From contig JAQYUZ010000014.1 in the NCBI GenBank assembly GCA_033819885.1, positions 248,001-312,000 of the forward strand: a stretch of DNA of 64,000 nucleotides, read 5' to 3'. Under the pieces are notes generated by a model that was not told the DNA's origin, did not search any database, and saw nothing but the letters and a program-made list of their open reading frames with translations. The DNA is from Microbotryomycetes sp. JL201 (taxonomy: Eukaryota > Basidiomycota > Microbotryomycetes). How positions within the stretch are numbered: the first letter of the stretch is position 1; every line of letters starts with the position of its first letter. Positions 1-11,946 of the stretch are shown one piece after another. Made by a program: the position numbers and the translations under genes.

Positions 1-1061
1 GCATTCTTTACGGTAAGGTACATGGTGTTCATCTCGTCGCGATGCAGACACTAATGTTACACGGGCTCGACAGAATGGAAAGGCACGTCTACCGGATTCC
101 TCGACCATCGCCTGTTCAAGGACGGTCGCAACTTCCCAATCGCACTGGTTCTTGTCGCCGTCGAGGGTTCGCTGTTCTATCTGATCAACAACATCTACAC
201 GGGCCAAGTCAACAATCTCTGGGACGTCCCAGGCAGCATCAATGCCAACGCTCGTGTGTTGCCCTTCTTCATGGCTGTACAAGTCATCTCGCCCTTTGTT
301 TCCATTTGTCAGTCGAGCTTAATCAAGCCGTCTTGACTCGTCATAGCTGACCTCAGAGACCATCAGATGTCACTCGGACCAAGGACATTAAGTGGCCCAT
401 TGTGGCCGGATTCACGCTGTTCATCGCCTGCGTCGTTGGCGAGGCAATGGCGGGCCTCAATGGCACAGTGGGTACCGTGTTGTGAGCGAATGGCGCGAAT
501 CTGATCGATAGATTCGCAATGAACTGACATCGCTCACGTCTTAGCAACGCAATCGGTGGTCTCGGTTTCTCGACGCCGTTGATTTTGCTCATGACCATTG
601 TTCAGCTATCGACACCACCGCTCTTCATTGGAGTCGCCTCTGCGCTAGTCATGTCCGTTCGAACACTCGGTGGTGTTGTTGGCCTAGCAATCGCCGACGC
701 CATCTTCGCCTCGCGCACCAACTCCCAGATCCCCGAAGCCATTGCGAAAGCCGCTGTCATGAATGGTTTGCCGCCTCAGAGCATCGGCCCGCTCATCGTC
801 TCGTTCTTCTCTCATTCTGACCCGTCAACTATTCCCGGTGCGACTGGTCCGATTATTGGTGCCGCTTTCCAAGCAGCAAAGCAAGTTCAAGCCGACGGCT
901 ACAAGATCGTTTGGTTTGCCTTTTTGCCCGGCACAGTCCTCGCCGCTCTCGGCTGTGTGGCTTTCCGCAGCAACGCAGACAGAATGAATTGGGTTGTCGA
1001 CGCGCCTTTGGAGCTTCCAAAAAGCGATAGCGAGTCTCCCTCGATCGTTGATGAGAAGTAG
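1..1061 (+). CDS. MFS efflux transporter, TRI12-like (3' part of gene)
   Basis: This is the C-terminal part of a major facilitator superfamily proton antiporter of the trichothecene-efflux (TRI12)/drug-resistance type, which would export small molecules across the plasma membrane. The coding pieces are 1-12, 74-307, 367-481 and 545-1061, and the phases agree at each join. Hydrophobic helices alternate with short loops. The segment GGLGFSTPLILL and the later VMSVRTLGGVVG stretch match the family pattern of the last membrane bundle. The protein ends in a short acidic tail. The 5' end lies outside the window, so length and substrate are unknown. It converges with CBC2 downstream. The family call is fairly firm; the substrate is not predicted. 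Confidence 0.8.
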
Positions 1062-1462
1062 CTCTCGTGATGGCCACCAAGTCGTTCTCGGAAGACGGAG
1101 AGCTGGGATGCGATTGACTGAGAGGGGGGGAACTTGTGTTCTTATATGTTTTCTTGTTATGTCACACTGGAATTACTTTGGGAGTTCGCTTGCGTCGTGC
1201 GGCAGTGCAGCCATCTGCCTCGGTGGAAATTGGCGTCCTTGAAACAAGTGCGCCAGAGCTTGCTTTATTCGGACCAATCTCTCGGCGGGGCACCTCAGAC
1301 TATCGCCGACAAACAAGGACGCACTGTGCGATTCGCGAAAGCCGAAGAACAGAGAGCGGAACTCTGTCAAACGTTCTCGAGTATGAAAGCTCAGTGGCAG
1401 GAAAATTCTGGATCTCGCGCAGAAGGTGCTAGATTATGTGAAGATTGCAGAATGCTCCGCAT
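1062..1462. other. Intergenic, convergent 3' ends
   Basis: About 400 bases between two convergent genes. I see only short chance reading frames. It presumably holds the two 3' untranslated regions. Confidence 0.5.
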
Positions 1463-2453
1463 TTAATCGTCCCGCTCTCCTCTGAACCGTGGGTTCTGCC
1501 GAATTATCGCTGAATCAATGACCGGGAACTTGTGGGTCCAGCGAGCACTCACATCATCATAGTCTTCTCCACCACCGAAGCCTGTAGGAACCTCTCGAGA
1601 CTGTTCTCCCATGTAAATGGCGTTCTGCTCCCGCTGCCGTTGGGCTTCCATCTCCTCGCGTGCCTTCATGTGACCCCTGCGACGGCCAACTCATCAGCGT
1701 GACATACGTAGGGTCGCAATTCGGTCTCGCATACCATCCGCCCCGGCCGGGGTCAAAGTCTTCTCGGTACTCGTCCCTGGAGTGTGGGATGTTCAGCGAT
1801 ATTGCAATTCGTCACAATGTTGCTGGTCTGAGCGATACAAGACTGACCTGACTTGACCTCCAGATTTTCCTCGGCCGTATTGCCTGTTTTCCAAGTAACC
1901 TGGATCCAAGTCCGCTCGAATGATTCGTTCGTCCAGTTTCGTGCCCGAAATGTATCTTAATGCCGCTAGTGCCTCATCATGCTGAAAGAATCTGTCACAG
2001 TGACATGTAATGTCTATCAGCGCGAGTGCCTGCAGTGGACTTTCGTGCAAGGCAGCCTCACTCGACGAAGCAGAAGCCACAAGGCGTTTTGGTATTGCGA
2101 TCGAGGCCCATGATGATACGCTTGATGTCTCCAACATGACTGAACAGCTCGTATATTTGCTCCTCTGCACAATGCGATCCGTCAGTATGGCGAGAAGTGG
2201 CTCGAGTTCGCCGAGCTTCTCGCTGACGACGACGACAGAGTTGCAACGGACCGGTCGTGTAGAATGACAAATTGCCAACGTAGACTGTGCTCGATTGACC
2301 GAGGTTGGCGTGTTGCTGATCGATCGTGAGCGGACTGCGCGAGTCCCGATACGATGAATAACTCGACAGCGCCTGCACGACGGTCGTCTGAACATGAGAT
2401 CATCGTATGTCAGTCATCAGAAAAGCGAATTGATGGCCTCGGTGGCTGACCAT
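1463..2453 (-). CDS. CBC2: Nuclear cap-binding protein subunit 2 (CBP20)
   Basis: This is the small subunit of the nuclear cap-binding complex. It binds the m7G cap of RNA polymerase II transcripts together with the large subunit and promotes splicing and export. One RRM is visible: RNP2 is [14 protein letters not shown]1 is GFCFVEF, and the family segments [18 protein letters not shown] and [12 protein letters not shown] are present. The tail is the usual RGKSGGQ plus a DPGRGG-rich stretch. About five introns are needed. The start ATG at 2453-2451 is followed at once by a GT donor, so exon 1 holds almost only the start codon. The last intron (1496-1552) is 57 nt, a multiple of three with no stop, so a retained form would add 19 residues. 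The identification is very secure; the first exon is inferred. Confidence 0.9.
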
Positions 2454-2662
2454 GATGCTTTCTCGTTGCTCAGCGCGGCCAGGGCCTAACTTCGCCGACA
2501 CCCACTCGCAGGGAGGCCACTCAACCGGTCCGAAATCGGTGTCTCTCACTTGTATATGATTACAGCATGCAGTTCAATTAAGGCAGTCGAACTCCATGGG
2601 CACTCAATCTATAGTCTTTCGCAGCCGTCGAGCTCATTGACTGTGCCACAGGGCACAGCGAG

Positions 2663-3688
2663 CTACTTCTCACCAGCACGAGTTGCCTGGTGTCTGCGCT
2701 TTCCTCGCACGTTCAAAGATCCTCTAGCTCTGCCTGTTGGCTTCCTCCTCTGGACGCCTGCAGACAAAGCTTTCGCCACTTGCTCCGAGACGCGCAGCTC
2801 GACTTGGACAGTGCTTTTAGTTCTCGTTTGATAGATGAGGTCTTCGTCCTGCGCAGTGTCGAGGATTCACAGGAATTAGGGAAGGCGGGCTCGGCTGGCA
2901 GACCCTCGCCGACTTACCTCGTCGTCTGGTGTAATTTCATCTTGAACTGCGCACGAGCCCGTTCTGACATGCATTTCGACGACATTGCCCGAGCCCTCAC
3001 CGCCACCTGGTAGATTGTCGCGAATGGCAAGTCCCAGTGACAAAGCCAGCGGGATAGCGGCACCCATTGCGGTCAATGTGATAGTCGTAATTCTGATGAT
3101 CACGTATCCAAGCAGTCAGCGGGCGCCTAGGCGCCTGAAGCGGTGGCGGGGAGCTGACCCTCTGTCGATGACTGCGCGGCAAGCCTTCTTGAGGTAGCCA
3201 GCAAAGCCCATGCCTTTGCGTCTTGTCACAAGAATGTGCTCCGTATTTGCATCGTCCTTCAAATCTTTTGCTTTGCCGCCGACTTTTGCTCCGCTCACAG
3301 TGGATTTCGCTCGCGTGATCGACTTTGTTAGCTTCGAGGGCTGAGCGACTTTCGGCACCGGTTTTGGAGTGGCCAGACGATGCAGTTTGCCAGCAAAACG
3401 AGGTCGTTTGAAAGGCGGAACAGTCGAAGGTGGAGGTTTTGCCGGCAGACCCGCTGCTGGAGCAGGAGCGTCACTCTCGTGTGTTGCCATTTCATTTGCT
3501 TGATCCTTTGGCCCTGCTGATTGCTCTCCTGCTTCGCCTTGGGCTGCAGGGACGACACGAGCGCGCTTGGCCGGGCGCGCTTGTTGCGATGCAGATTGGG
3601 ACGCGTCAGCAGCCGTTTCAGCTGATGACGCATCTTTCTGTTGCTGTGATGCCTGTGATGGCGTGCTGCGTGGCCGTTTTGGTGCCAT
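2663..3688 (-). CDS. POP7: RNase P/MRP subunit POP7 (Rpp20, Alba-like)
   Basis: This is a protein subunit shared by nuclear RNase P and RNase MRP, which process tRNA and rRNA precursors. Exons at 3159-3688, 2918-3092 and 2663-2848 give 296 residues. The Alba-type fold is shown by EHILVTRRKGMGFAGYLKKA, then AMGAAIPLALSLGLAIRDNL, then VEMHVRTGS. A charged segment and a basic tail follow. About 135 residues of low-complexity Ala/Ser/Pro/Lys sequence precede the Alba part. This makes the protein roughly twice the length of yeast POP7 and is typical of a disordered, probably nuclear-targeting extension. It is divergent with the gene for mitochondrial IF2. The first ATG after the divergent promoter was taken as start (MAPKRPR). 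Confidence 0.82.
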
Positions 3689-3962
3689 AGCGAGGCGCAG
3701 CAACAGATGCGAGCAGGAAGCGAAAGCGAAGCGCTCGGACCTCATTCACCGTTCGCCCACCACCATCACGCCGTGTCACAGGTAGGTCCAAAGATTTCGT
3801 TGACTCGGCAGCAAAAAAAGGAGAGATCAACTTCTGACCCTGTCGTTGCTCAATCTTTGCACAGCTTGCGCAGGAAGTTTGTGCCGAGCACTGAGCTGAG
3901 CATCAGCAGCACACAGGACGCCAGACTGAAGCCGGACACAGGTAAGCAGCACGTTCAACTTC
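3689..3962. promoter_or_regulatory. Divergent promoter region POP7 / IFM1
   Basis: A gap of about 275 bases between two divergent genes, so it should carry both promoters. No TATA box or known operator stands out. A GTAAG-type donor near 3930 could start a 5' UTR intron of IFM1, which would favour a later start codon. Confidence 0.4.
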
Positions 3963-6900
3963 ATGACGCTGTGGAACCCCTGCCTTTGGCGATTAAAACT
4001 TGTTGCTGCCATGCTGCCCAAAATTGTCGGAACGGTCGCACAAGACTCGCTTGACATCGCCAGAGAGCAAATTGATTGCGCAAAGCAGCTTCGACTGACT
4101 TCCAAAAAATCTCTTGTACGATTACTCGTACACAGTGTGGGCTCTTTGCTGGCAATGAACCACCTCGGCCGCTGGGCGCCGCGCTGCTTGTGCCAGTCGA
4201 TGGCGGAAAATGCCGCAAATGTAGCTATCAGACATATGTCAAGCTCTACGGCGATGGCCGCCCATAAAACAGAGCCTGTGAGACAGGGCTCGAGTCACGC
4301 CGCCGACGCCACTCGCCCCGTTCCGGATCTCAATCGCGGCAAACCTCGATTTAGGACCTCAAATACAGACAGAGACATTCGTCGAACCGGGGATGGAGAT
4401 CCAAACAAGTGGCGCTCCTCTGCGCGCACGAGCGGCGGCAAGAAAGATTACCTCGACTCGCCGACAAAGACGTCCGCTGCTCTCGCACCGAGACGGGGTT
4501 CTGCCTTGCGTGCTTGGCAGCAGCTCGATGCGGAAGGCAGGAGGAGAGAAGACCTCGCAAGAGAGCGGCTGGCCAGAGAGCTCGGCGTCAACAAACTGTA
4601 TGCGCTCGAGCGCGAGCGCGAGCGTCTGAGACAAATCAGGATTGACAAACGCGACGAATTAGAGCAGCAAAAAATCGCAAAGAGTATCCGAAACGTGATG
4701 CCTTATCGGTCTGATCGAGTAGCAGACTCGGTGGCCAGCGGAGACCGAGACAAAGCTCGATGGAAACGCGGCGAACGCGACCGCGAGGCTGGCAAGGGCG
4801 TGTCCGGCGGCATGCGTACGAGGGGAGAGAAAAAAGTCGCAGGACGCGTCAACAGAGGAACAGTTCCTGAAGCCGACCAAAGCCGACATGAGATTCTTCC
4901 CGTCGTTCGCGGCGGCGTTCCTCGCAGTGCAATGGGCAAGCAACGGAGGCGGAACAGGCCCAAAGTGCTGAAAAAGGTCACTTTGCCATCGACAATTCGT
5001 CTTGAAAATCTCACAAGAGTGCTCGGCGTCAAGCTCTGTCAGTAAAGTGCTTCGAATCCATGTCCGGCAAGCTGACGAGGTCTTGCAGTCCATTTGCAGC
5101 GAGCGATGGAGCGCATCGGCTTGACTGACTCGCGACCAGAGAGATGTGAGCTCCGTACTGGCCCCTTGGAGGACTCCTCCATTCACTCTGTCTCCAGTGC
5201 TCACTGCAGAAGACGCGTCTTTGATCGCGCTCGAGTTCGACTTTGATCCTTCGATTGATGACGAAGCTGCCTTCGACCTATACCCTGCTCCTCCACCCGA
5301 TGATCCGACCGTCCTGATCGATCGCCCTCCAGTCACTGGCATTTTTGGACATGTCGACCATGGCAAGACGAGTTTGCTTGACGCGTTGCGTTCGACGAGC
5401 GTCGCTGCCGGTGAAGCCGGAGGCATCACGCAACACATTGGCGCCTTCGAAGTGTCGATCGATACGATAGTCGCCAATCTCAAAGCCAAAAGTGGCGATG
5501 GATCGGCAGCAGCGAAACAAGCCTCTACCGGATCAACTAGCGCTACCATCACATTTTTGGACACGCCCGGACACGCTGCTTTTGCAGCGATGCGAGAACG
5601 TGGTACCCAGGTAACAGATGTGGTCGTCCTTGTCGTTGCAGCCGACGATGGCGTCAAGCCTCAAACACAAGAAGTCATCGACCTAATCAAGCAGAGCGAT
5701 GTCGGGGTTGTTGTCGCCCTGACCAAATGCGATAAACCTGGCTTGGATATTGTCAAGGTCAAGCAAGAGATCATGGCGGCTGGTATCGAGATTGAAGACT
5801 TTGGAGGAGATGTGCCCTGCGTTGAAGTGTCATCAATGACTGGACAAGGATTGCCGGAATTGCTCGAGACAATCTCCACGATCGCCGAAGTGAGAGAACT
5901 CAAAGCCGAGCGCGGAGGCAGGTCCGAAGGTCGCGTGCTCGAGTCACGTGTCGAAAAGGGCCGAGGGTAAGCTCGCACGGATAATTTACAATTTCTCACC
6001 GAACTAACTAGTCTCTTTCTCTAGCAACGTTGCCACCGTCCTCGTCACCCGAGGCTGCATGCGACCGACGACGAACTTGGCTGCGGGCACAACGTGGTGT
6101 CGCATCAGGTCCTTGACTGCCGCGTCTGGTGCCACCGTTCAGGAGGCTTTCCCCGGTCAGCCAGTCGAAGTCACTGGCTGGAAAGACCTTCCTTCAGCTG
6201 GTGACCTTGTTCTCGAAGCCGCCAACGAAGACGACGCCAAGAAAGCAGTCACGAATCGGCTGCGCAGGCTCGAGCAACAGAAAATGTGGGAGGATGTCGA
6301 AGTGATTAACGAAAAACGCAGGCTTGAATCTGAGCTCGAGGCTGTTCGCAAAGAGGAAGAACGTTCAGCCAGAGCAAAGGGGTTGCGGGCGTCTGAAGTT
6401 GCTGCCGCTGGAGAGGCTGCCGTCGAGCAGTTGCAAGCTGGAGCCTCTAGCGCGGAAGTCAAGGAGCTGCTGCTGATCATCAAGGCCGATGTCAGTGGCA
6501 CGGTCGAAGCAGTTACTGGCGCACTCGAGGGCATCGGCAACAAGGAGGCTAAAGTAAAGATTATACATTCCGGCGTTGGTGACGTGCAAGAATCCGACGT
6601 CGAGATGGCCCGAGCTGTCGGAGGTGAGCTGACCGCTAATGGTGATATCTCGGACGAAGACTGACTCGCCATACTTCTGCAGCATCCGTCATCGGTTTCA
6701 ATGTCAAGGCGCCTAAATCTGTCTTGTCGTCCGCGTCTCGCCCGCCCAACCCAGTCAAGATCTACACTTCTGCCATCATCTACCGACTCGTCGAACAAAT
6801 TCGTCAATCCGTTGCCGACTTGCTTCCGAAAGACATTGACATTCGCGTGCACGGAGAGGCTCTCGTTCAGCAACTGTTTGACATTTCTTACAAAGCAGCT

Positions 6901-7161
6901 TCCGGAAAGAAAGAGAGTCGAACGATCGCAGGTTGCAAAGTGTCCAATGGCACGTTCCAAAAAGCTCGCAAAGCAAGGGTCATCAGGAAAGGCGAGACGG
7001 TGTTTGCGGGAACGGTTTCGACTCTTAAACAAGTCAAAAAGGACGTTTTGGAGATTCCGAAAGGCGTCGAATGTGGAATCGCTCTTGAAGGATTTGACGG
7101 GTTCCAAGTTGACGACGCGATCCAGAGTATCGAAGAGGTTGAAGTGGCAAGGTCGCTTTGA
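3963..7161 (+). CDS. IFM1: Mitochondrial translation initiation factor IF-2
   Basis: This GTPase places initiator tRNA on the mitochondrial small ribosomal subunit. Exons 3963-5037, 5089-5145, 5198-5966, 6025-6623 and 6683-7161 give 992 residues with consistent phases. The GTPase motifs are clear: GHVDHGKTS (P-loop), DTPGHAAF (G3) and [10 protein letters not shown], with TKCD in place of the NKxD of G4. [14 protein letters not shown] begins the beta-barrel domain, and the C-terminal barrel carries [11 protein letters not shown]. The basic, Arg/Lys-rich N-terminal third is poorly conserved, as is usual for the mitochondrial form. An alternative in-frame ATG at 4155 ([12 protein letters not shown]) begins with a more typical mitochondrial presequence and may be the true start, giving 928 residues. 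It converges with NOT4, with only about 125 bases between the stops. Confidence 0.93.
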
Positions 7162-7285
7162 ATGTACCCAAACCTTTCTCTTTTGCAAAAATAGACTTTG
7201 AACATAGAGATTGTGTGAAATTAAAGAGGGCGAGGGCAAGAAGTCTTCTCAATGGCATTCAAATCACTGTGCTTGGCTACGCAGA

Positions 7286-10200
7286 TCAACTTCGTCGACC
7301 AACAAGACCTTGAGTTCCCATCGGTGGACCACCAGGGAAAGGCTGTCTCATCATGCCAGGAGGCGGAGGCAAGCTGTATCCTGGCGGCGCGCCGCTCGTA
7401 TACATTTGCTGCTGTTGTTGCTGCTGCGACTGTTGTTGCTCAAAAGGTCTGAACAAGTTCGGAGACGATAGTGGAGCAGAGTCGAGCGAGTGAAAAGCGG
7501 CGCCTGTACCTGGACCAGCAGGTGCTTGAATGCCATTGACGCCTCCGGCGTGAGAAAGCTGAGCAAACTGCTGCTGCAGCGCTTGCAGCGCAGGCGATGG
7601 CGACGAGTGAGATACGCTGGGCGACACTGAAGCTAGCCGGGCGTTTAGAATGGCAGGATCCGAAAAGAACGGATGCGAGTCTGTTCATCAAGCTCAGTCA
7701 GCACGATATTCACCCATTCGAAGCCGTCCACCGAGGCACTCACCAGGCTGAAAAGCTTGCGATTTGGAGTTTGACGTCTGCTGTGCCTTGGCAATCAATG
7801 CGAGTAAGTCGTCCTTGCCAACGACCGTGCCCGCCTGATTGGACGGTTTCGGGGCAGGAGGCGGCAGCGGGAAAGACGCCGTCGGGATTGGTGCACCTCT
7901 CGTCAATGACAAGCCGGGCGGCATGCTCGAGCCTGATGCGACGCGAGTCATGCCTGAAGCAGTATGACCGTTGATTCCGGGTGGACCGGAAGAGGAAGGC
8001 AGATCCGAGCCATTCATGGACAAATTGGCGCGAGCCCGCGGGGACAGCTGAGGACTTGAGGTCGCCGACGCTTGTGGCGATGAGAATGCGCGCAAGATGC
8101 CCGGGGGAAAGTTTGGAGCTGCTGAGAATGCGCCATTTGTTGTTCCGGTCGACCATAAGCTCGATGAAACGGATGAATGCATGCTGTCGCCGTTCTCTGC
8201 AGTCTTTGTTCCACCACCCGAAAGCAGCGCAAACAGTGCGTTCGAATTGTTGGCCGACGGCGTGCGACTAGGCACGGCGATGCCAGGTGGCGCGAATGAC
8301 GAGGTAGTGTTTGCCACGCTGGGAGATTGCCGCCCCGCGCTCGACCCAGAAGACGAAAAGGTGCCGCGGAGCATCGCTTGAGACAGATCGCCAGCTCGCA
8401 ACGACGGCGTGTGTGACGACTCGCGTCGCGCGAAGCCAAATCTCGACCCGCGCCTCTCGTCAGACCCGCCAGCTGAAGTAGGCGGCGAGCTTGAAGCCGA
8501 GTGCACGTCACCAAAGACGCCGTGGCCGAATCGGTCTGCAGTCGAAGAAGCTTCTGCGAACGGATCGAAAGAGCCATGATATGTTGGGGCCAGTGGAGGC
8601 GGGAACAACGCCGCCATCGGGTCCGACACATTGGACAGCGGTTCTCTCTGACTACTCGGTCCAAGATTGACAATGGGTGCCGGTCCATCGACTCGACCAT
8701 CGTCGGCGCTATCGAGAAACGCCTTTGACTTGCCCTTTGACGTCGCAACGGTGACCGGCAGATCGAAACTGAAACTGAAGCCCTCGTCAAAACCGAAACC
8801 AATGCTTGGGAACTCGTCCTGCACTGGTTGCGGTTGCGGCGGCCTAGTGAAAAAGTCGCCAGCTGCTGGCAAGGTCGACGATAGTGCTGCGGACGACGTC
8901 GAGGCTTGCGGTTCTTCGACAATCTCGGCAGACTCGGTTGTGCTTGACTCCTCTGAAGCAGGCTGAGCGGCGGCTTTTCGAGGCGACTCGACCGGTAAGC
9001 CCGCTGCAGCGTTTACAGCCGCCTTCGCCTCCGCTTTGGTCAATCGAGACTGCGAAGATGGCTTCGTCGGGGTCGGCTGCGCCGCAGGCTTTGGTGCAGC
9101 TTTCGGTTGCTGCGGAGGAGGAGGTGCCTTGATGTTTGCAGACAGAGGCGGCATCGACTCGTTCAGAATGATATGCGTTGGAGGCTGTGTCGGCTTGCCA
9201 TCTTTTGAAGCCCAAGACGCGGCAGCTGGCAGCGTGACTACAGTTTATTCGACGACATCAGTTGAGGACAAAAGGACGTGTCTCGCATGCTCACCGTCCA
9301 CCTTGCGAGGAGCCATCGCTCCGCTCCTAGGTCTCGGCGTATCGGCATCGGCGCTGCCAGGACAAGTCATCAGTCAAGCTCCTATATGGGGCAGCCAATG
9401 GTAAGCGTACAACAAGTTATCGTCTTTGCTGAGCACGCCATTGCTGTCAACCTCTTCGCCGTACTCGTGCGCTTGCAGACAGCTCTCGTTGTGGCACTTG
9501 CCGCCTCGAAGGAATGTCGGACAGTAGCCTGTCACAGCCCATGCTGCTCTCAACTTATGTCCGTCCTCCGTCGTGGACCCATCAACGTTTGCTATACAGT
9601 TGGCCGCCTCGTGCGATGTTCGATACGTGACAAAGATATTCACCGGCTGATAGAGCGGGTGGACGTGTCCAGAGACGGTCCCAACTCGTTTTGCCATGAC
9701 GAGCCTAACGACGCGACCGTGCTTGCCAAAGTGGTCCGAGCCTTTCAATTGTGCAGCCGTCTGCATGGACAGAGAAATCCGTCAGAGTCATGATTGCGCG
9801 TGCTTAGCGACTCTTGCGCGTACATCCTCATTTGCGAGCTTTGTCGTCATGCCTTGTACTAGGACTTGCGTGCGATGCCTGACTTTGACGTTCGCCTTGG
9901 CCTGGAACACAAGCTGCTCTTCCTTCCGCCGCTTGTCCCGTAATTTCTGCGCCGCCTGCACTCGTTTGAGTCTGCATCAAGCGAGACACACGCAATCAGC
10001 GAAACATTGCGCTGGCTCGAAAGCGCAGATCACTCACTCTTCTGGCTTGATCGGCTTGAAGTCCACGGTGGCCTCGTCGTACGGTGACCGACACGCCGGG
10101 CACCGGTTGTTCAGTTCGTCTTTGATGTGACTGTAGCAGAAGCGACATATCTTCAGAGCGAGATTGCAGCGTGTCAGCCAGCGCAGTGCTTGTTCAAACG

Positions 10201-11022
10201 TTTGTCGCCACTAACTTGGTATCCGCATGGGCACGGCTTGAAGTTGAGATCGGAGACGTCCATCTCTTCGCAGCAAATTGGACAATCGAGATCCTCCTGT
10301 TGTCGAGTACCACGCCAGAGAACGTCAGCAAACTTGCCCGCGTACGCGAGAGAGGCGACAAAATATCGCAGAGCCCAAATCGTCCAAATGCGCAATCGTG
10401 GACCACCCGGAGGCATATTCAAGATGCAACGTTAATGCCGTGCACACAGCTACATGCTGGATGAGGCTGCAGCTGCCGCCAGACCTCCGCGGCTCGGCAC
10501 GACTGAGCAATGACGACGGCGAGCGTCGTCGGAAAGGTCTGGACAGAGGCTGCCTCGGTAGCCTGTCGACGTGCGTGTCGGACGTCTGGCGGCGCTGCGC
10601 TGCCTCGTGTGTGCGTGTCCGAGTCACTGCAAGCACTGGCCGCGAACGCCGAATGCGCCGTGGCGAGCGGGCCATCAAACAGGGTGTAGTCGAGCTGCAA
10701 GGGTTGCAACAAAGTTTGAAGGCCCCTGGCGAGCACGGCAGTCGCCCATGTGCGCTTGTCATGGCTGCTGAGCGACCAGAAAAGGGCGTCGCCGGCGCGT
10801 CTCGGTTTTACTTACCTCGAACCCGTCGAGCATGGCCATGACACGGTCGAGTGCGGTTGAGTTGATCAGTTTGTCGCGGGCAGAGTGGCTGCCGTGGCCG
10901 TGGTGCTGATGGGAATGATGAGGGTGCTGGCCGACAGGCGGAAACTGCGCATGGTTGACGTGCGAAGACGCGCGATGGGCACCAGCATGCGCACCGACAT
11001 TCGTCTGCCATGCCGCGCGCAT
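7286..11022 (-). CDS. MOT2: CCR4-NOT subunit NOT4, RING E3 ubiquitin ligase
   Basis: This is the E3 ligase of the CCR4-NOT complex, which acts in mRNA decay and in ubiquitination of stalled ribosomes. Eight exons (10816-11022, 10216-10296, 10038-10150, 9824-9971, 9411-9760, 9295-9353, 7744-9225, 7286-7680) give 944 residues in phase. In order: a C4C4 RING (DLDCPICCEEMD, CPCGYQICRFCYSHI, RCPACRSPYDE), a basic coiled linker (KLRDKRRKEEQLVFQ), an RRM (HGRVVRLVMAKRV), a CCCH zinc finger (C-x8-C-x4-C-x3-H type around YCPTFLRGGKC) and a long Ser/Pro/Gln-rich tail with a polyglutamine run. Exon 1 is inferred: it is in phase and adds a His-rich leader ending MLDGFE before the RING. Its intron is 519 nt, far longer than the others. 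If exon 1 is wrong, the protein would start just upstream of the RING. Confidence 0.9.
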
Positions 11023-11946
11023 CGCTTGTGCGCGTCAGTCGCGGCCTTTTGACAAAGCGCAAGCGGGCGCCGACGCAAGAGAGGACGCGGTAACACAAAA
11101 GTTACAAAGAGTGCACCGCTGTATGATTTGCCCAGATCATGTCACCATGACAGCTTCAGCGCTGGGAAATGCTTGTTGTCGACCACAAAAATCAGTCTTT
11201 GACAAGATCTGGCCTAGACGTAACAGCAAATACGCTCCTATTTCGCGCCTTCCTGGTCTTTTGATCACGGTAGTCCTATCAGCGGGTCATAAGCGAATAG
11301 CTGCTGGGCATAAGCCAGCAGCCACAGCCCATTGACGTGGTGGCGAATCCGAATTCGACAAGTCTGCCACGCTCACGAAATATGTCAACGAAACCGCGGC
11401 AAGGACTGTTCATCGGACCTGGAATATGCCACGCTGAGCATTTGCCTCGTCCAAGCTTGTCATGCGCAAAAACACAAAAATTCAAAGGGGGCCCGTGCGT
11501 CCCCGGTGGACAGGGGGATTCGGCACGACAGCGGGTGCACAGACATGCAACACACAAACATTGCCACTCCTTGGCCCTCTTGACAGTCTACCTGGTCTGA
11601 CATTGTCCGCACTCAACCAAGAGCTGCTCGGATCACGCTCAATCCGGATTTGGCCACTCGTTCAAGCTCGCCACGCTCTCGCACCATTATTGTCTTGGCT
11701 CGATACAGTACACATCGCGGATTGTGCTTTCACACAGCAGTACTCGCACTGTAATTGCGTCCGAGGTGAGCGCGCCGCGACGCGACCACCTCGTGACGCA
11801 AACAAAACGCAGGACGCAACAGGAAACGACAGGACATTCAAGCGAGCCAAACGCCTTGTAGGCACATCAGTCGCGTTGTCCCGCTGGAAGGAAGAGGGGC
11901 TTCCAACCCTACTCGGAGAAGAGGCCCGAGCGCGCAGCCGTGAGAC
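11023..11946. other. Intergenic, divergent, no gene seen
   Basis: About 920 bases between the 5' ends of NOT4 and the Kar9-like gene. Reading frames here are short, overlap each other on both strands and resemble no family. It probably contains both promoters and 5' leaders. I found no tRNA-like B box in it. Confidence 0.45.

Noticed and set aside
4659-5657. Long minus-strand frame (332 codons) opposite the IF-2 gene
   Set aside because: It is antisense to strongly conserved GTPase exons, is Ser/Ala-rich and resembles no family: a shadow frame.
6157-7239. Minus-strand frame of 360 codons over the IF-2 C-terminus
   Set aside because: Same reason: antisense shadow of conserved coding sequence in a GC-rich third-position pattern.
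7400-7440. CAG/CTG-rich run as a microsatellite element
   Set aside because: It encodes the polyglutamine stretch of NOT4 and is coding sequence.
11023-11946. Possible tRNA or other RNA gene in long intergenic stretches
   Set aside because: I looked for the GGTTCGA-type B box with a matching A box here and in the other long gaps and saw no convincing pair. A covariance search would settle it.
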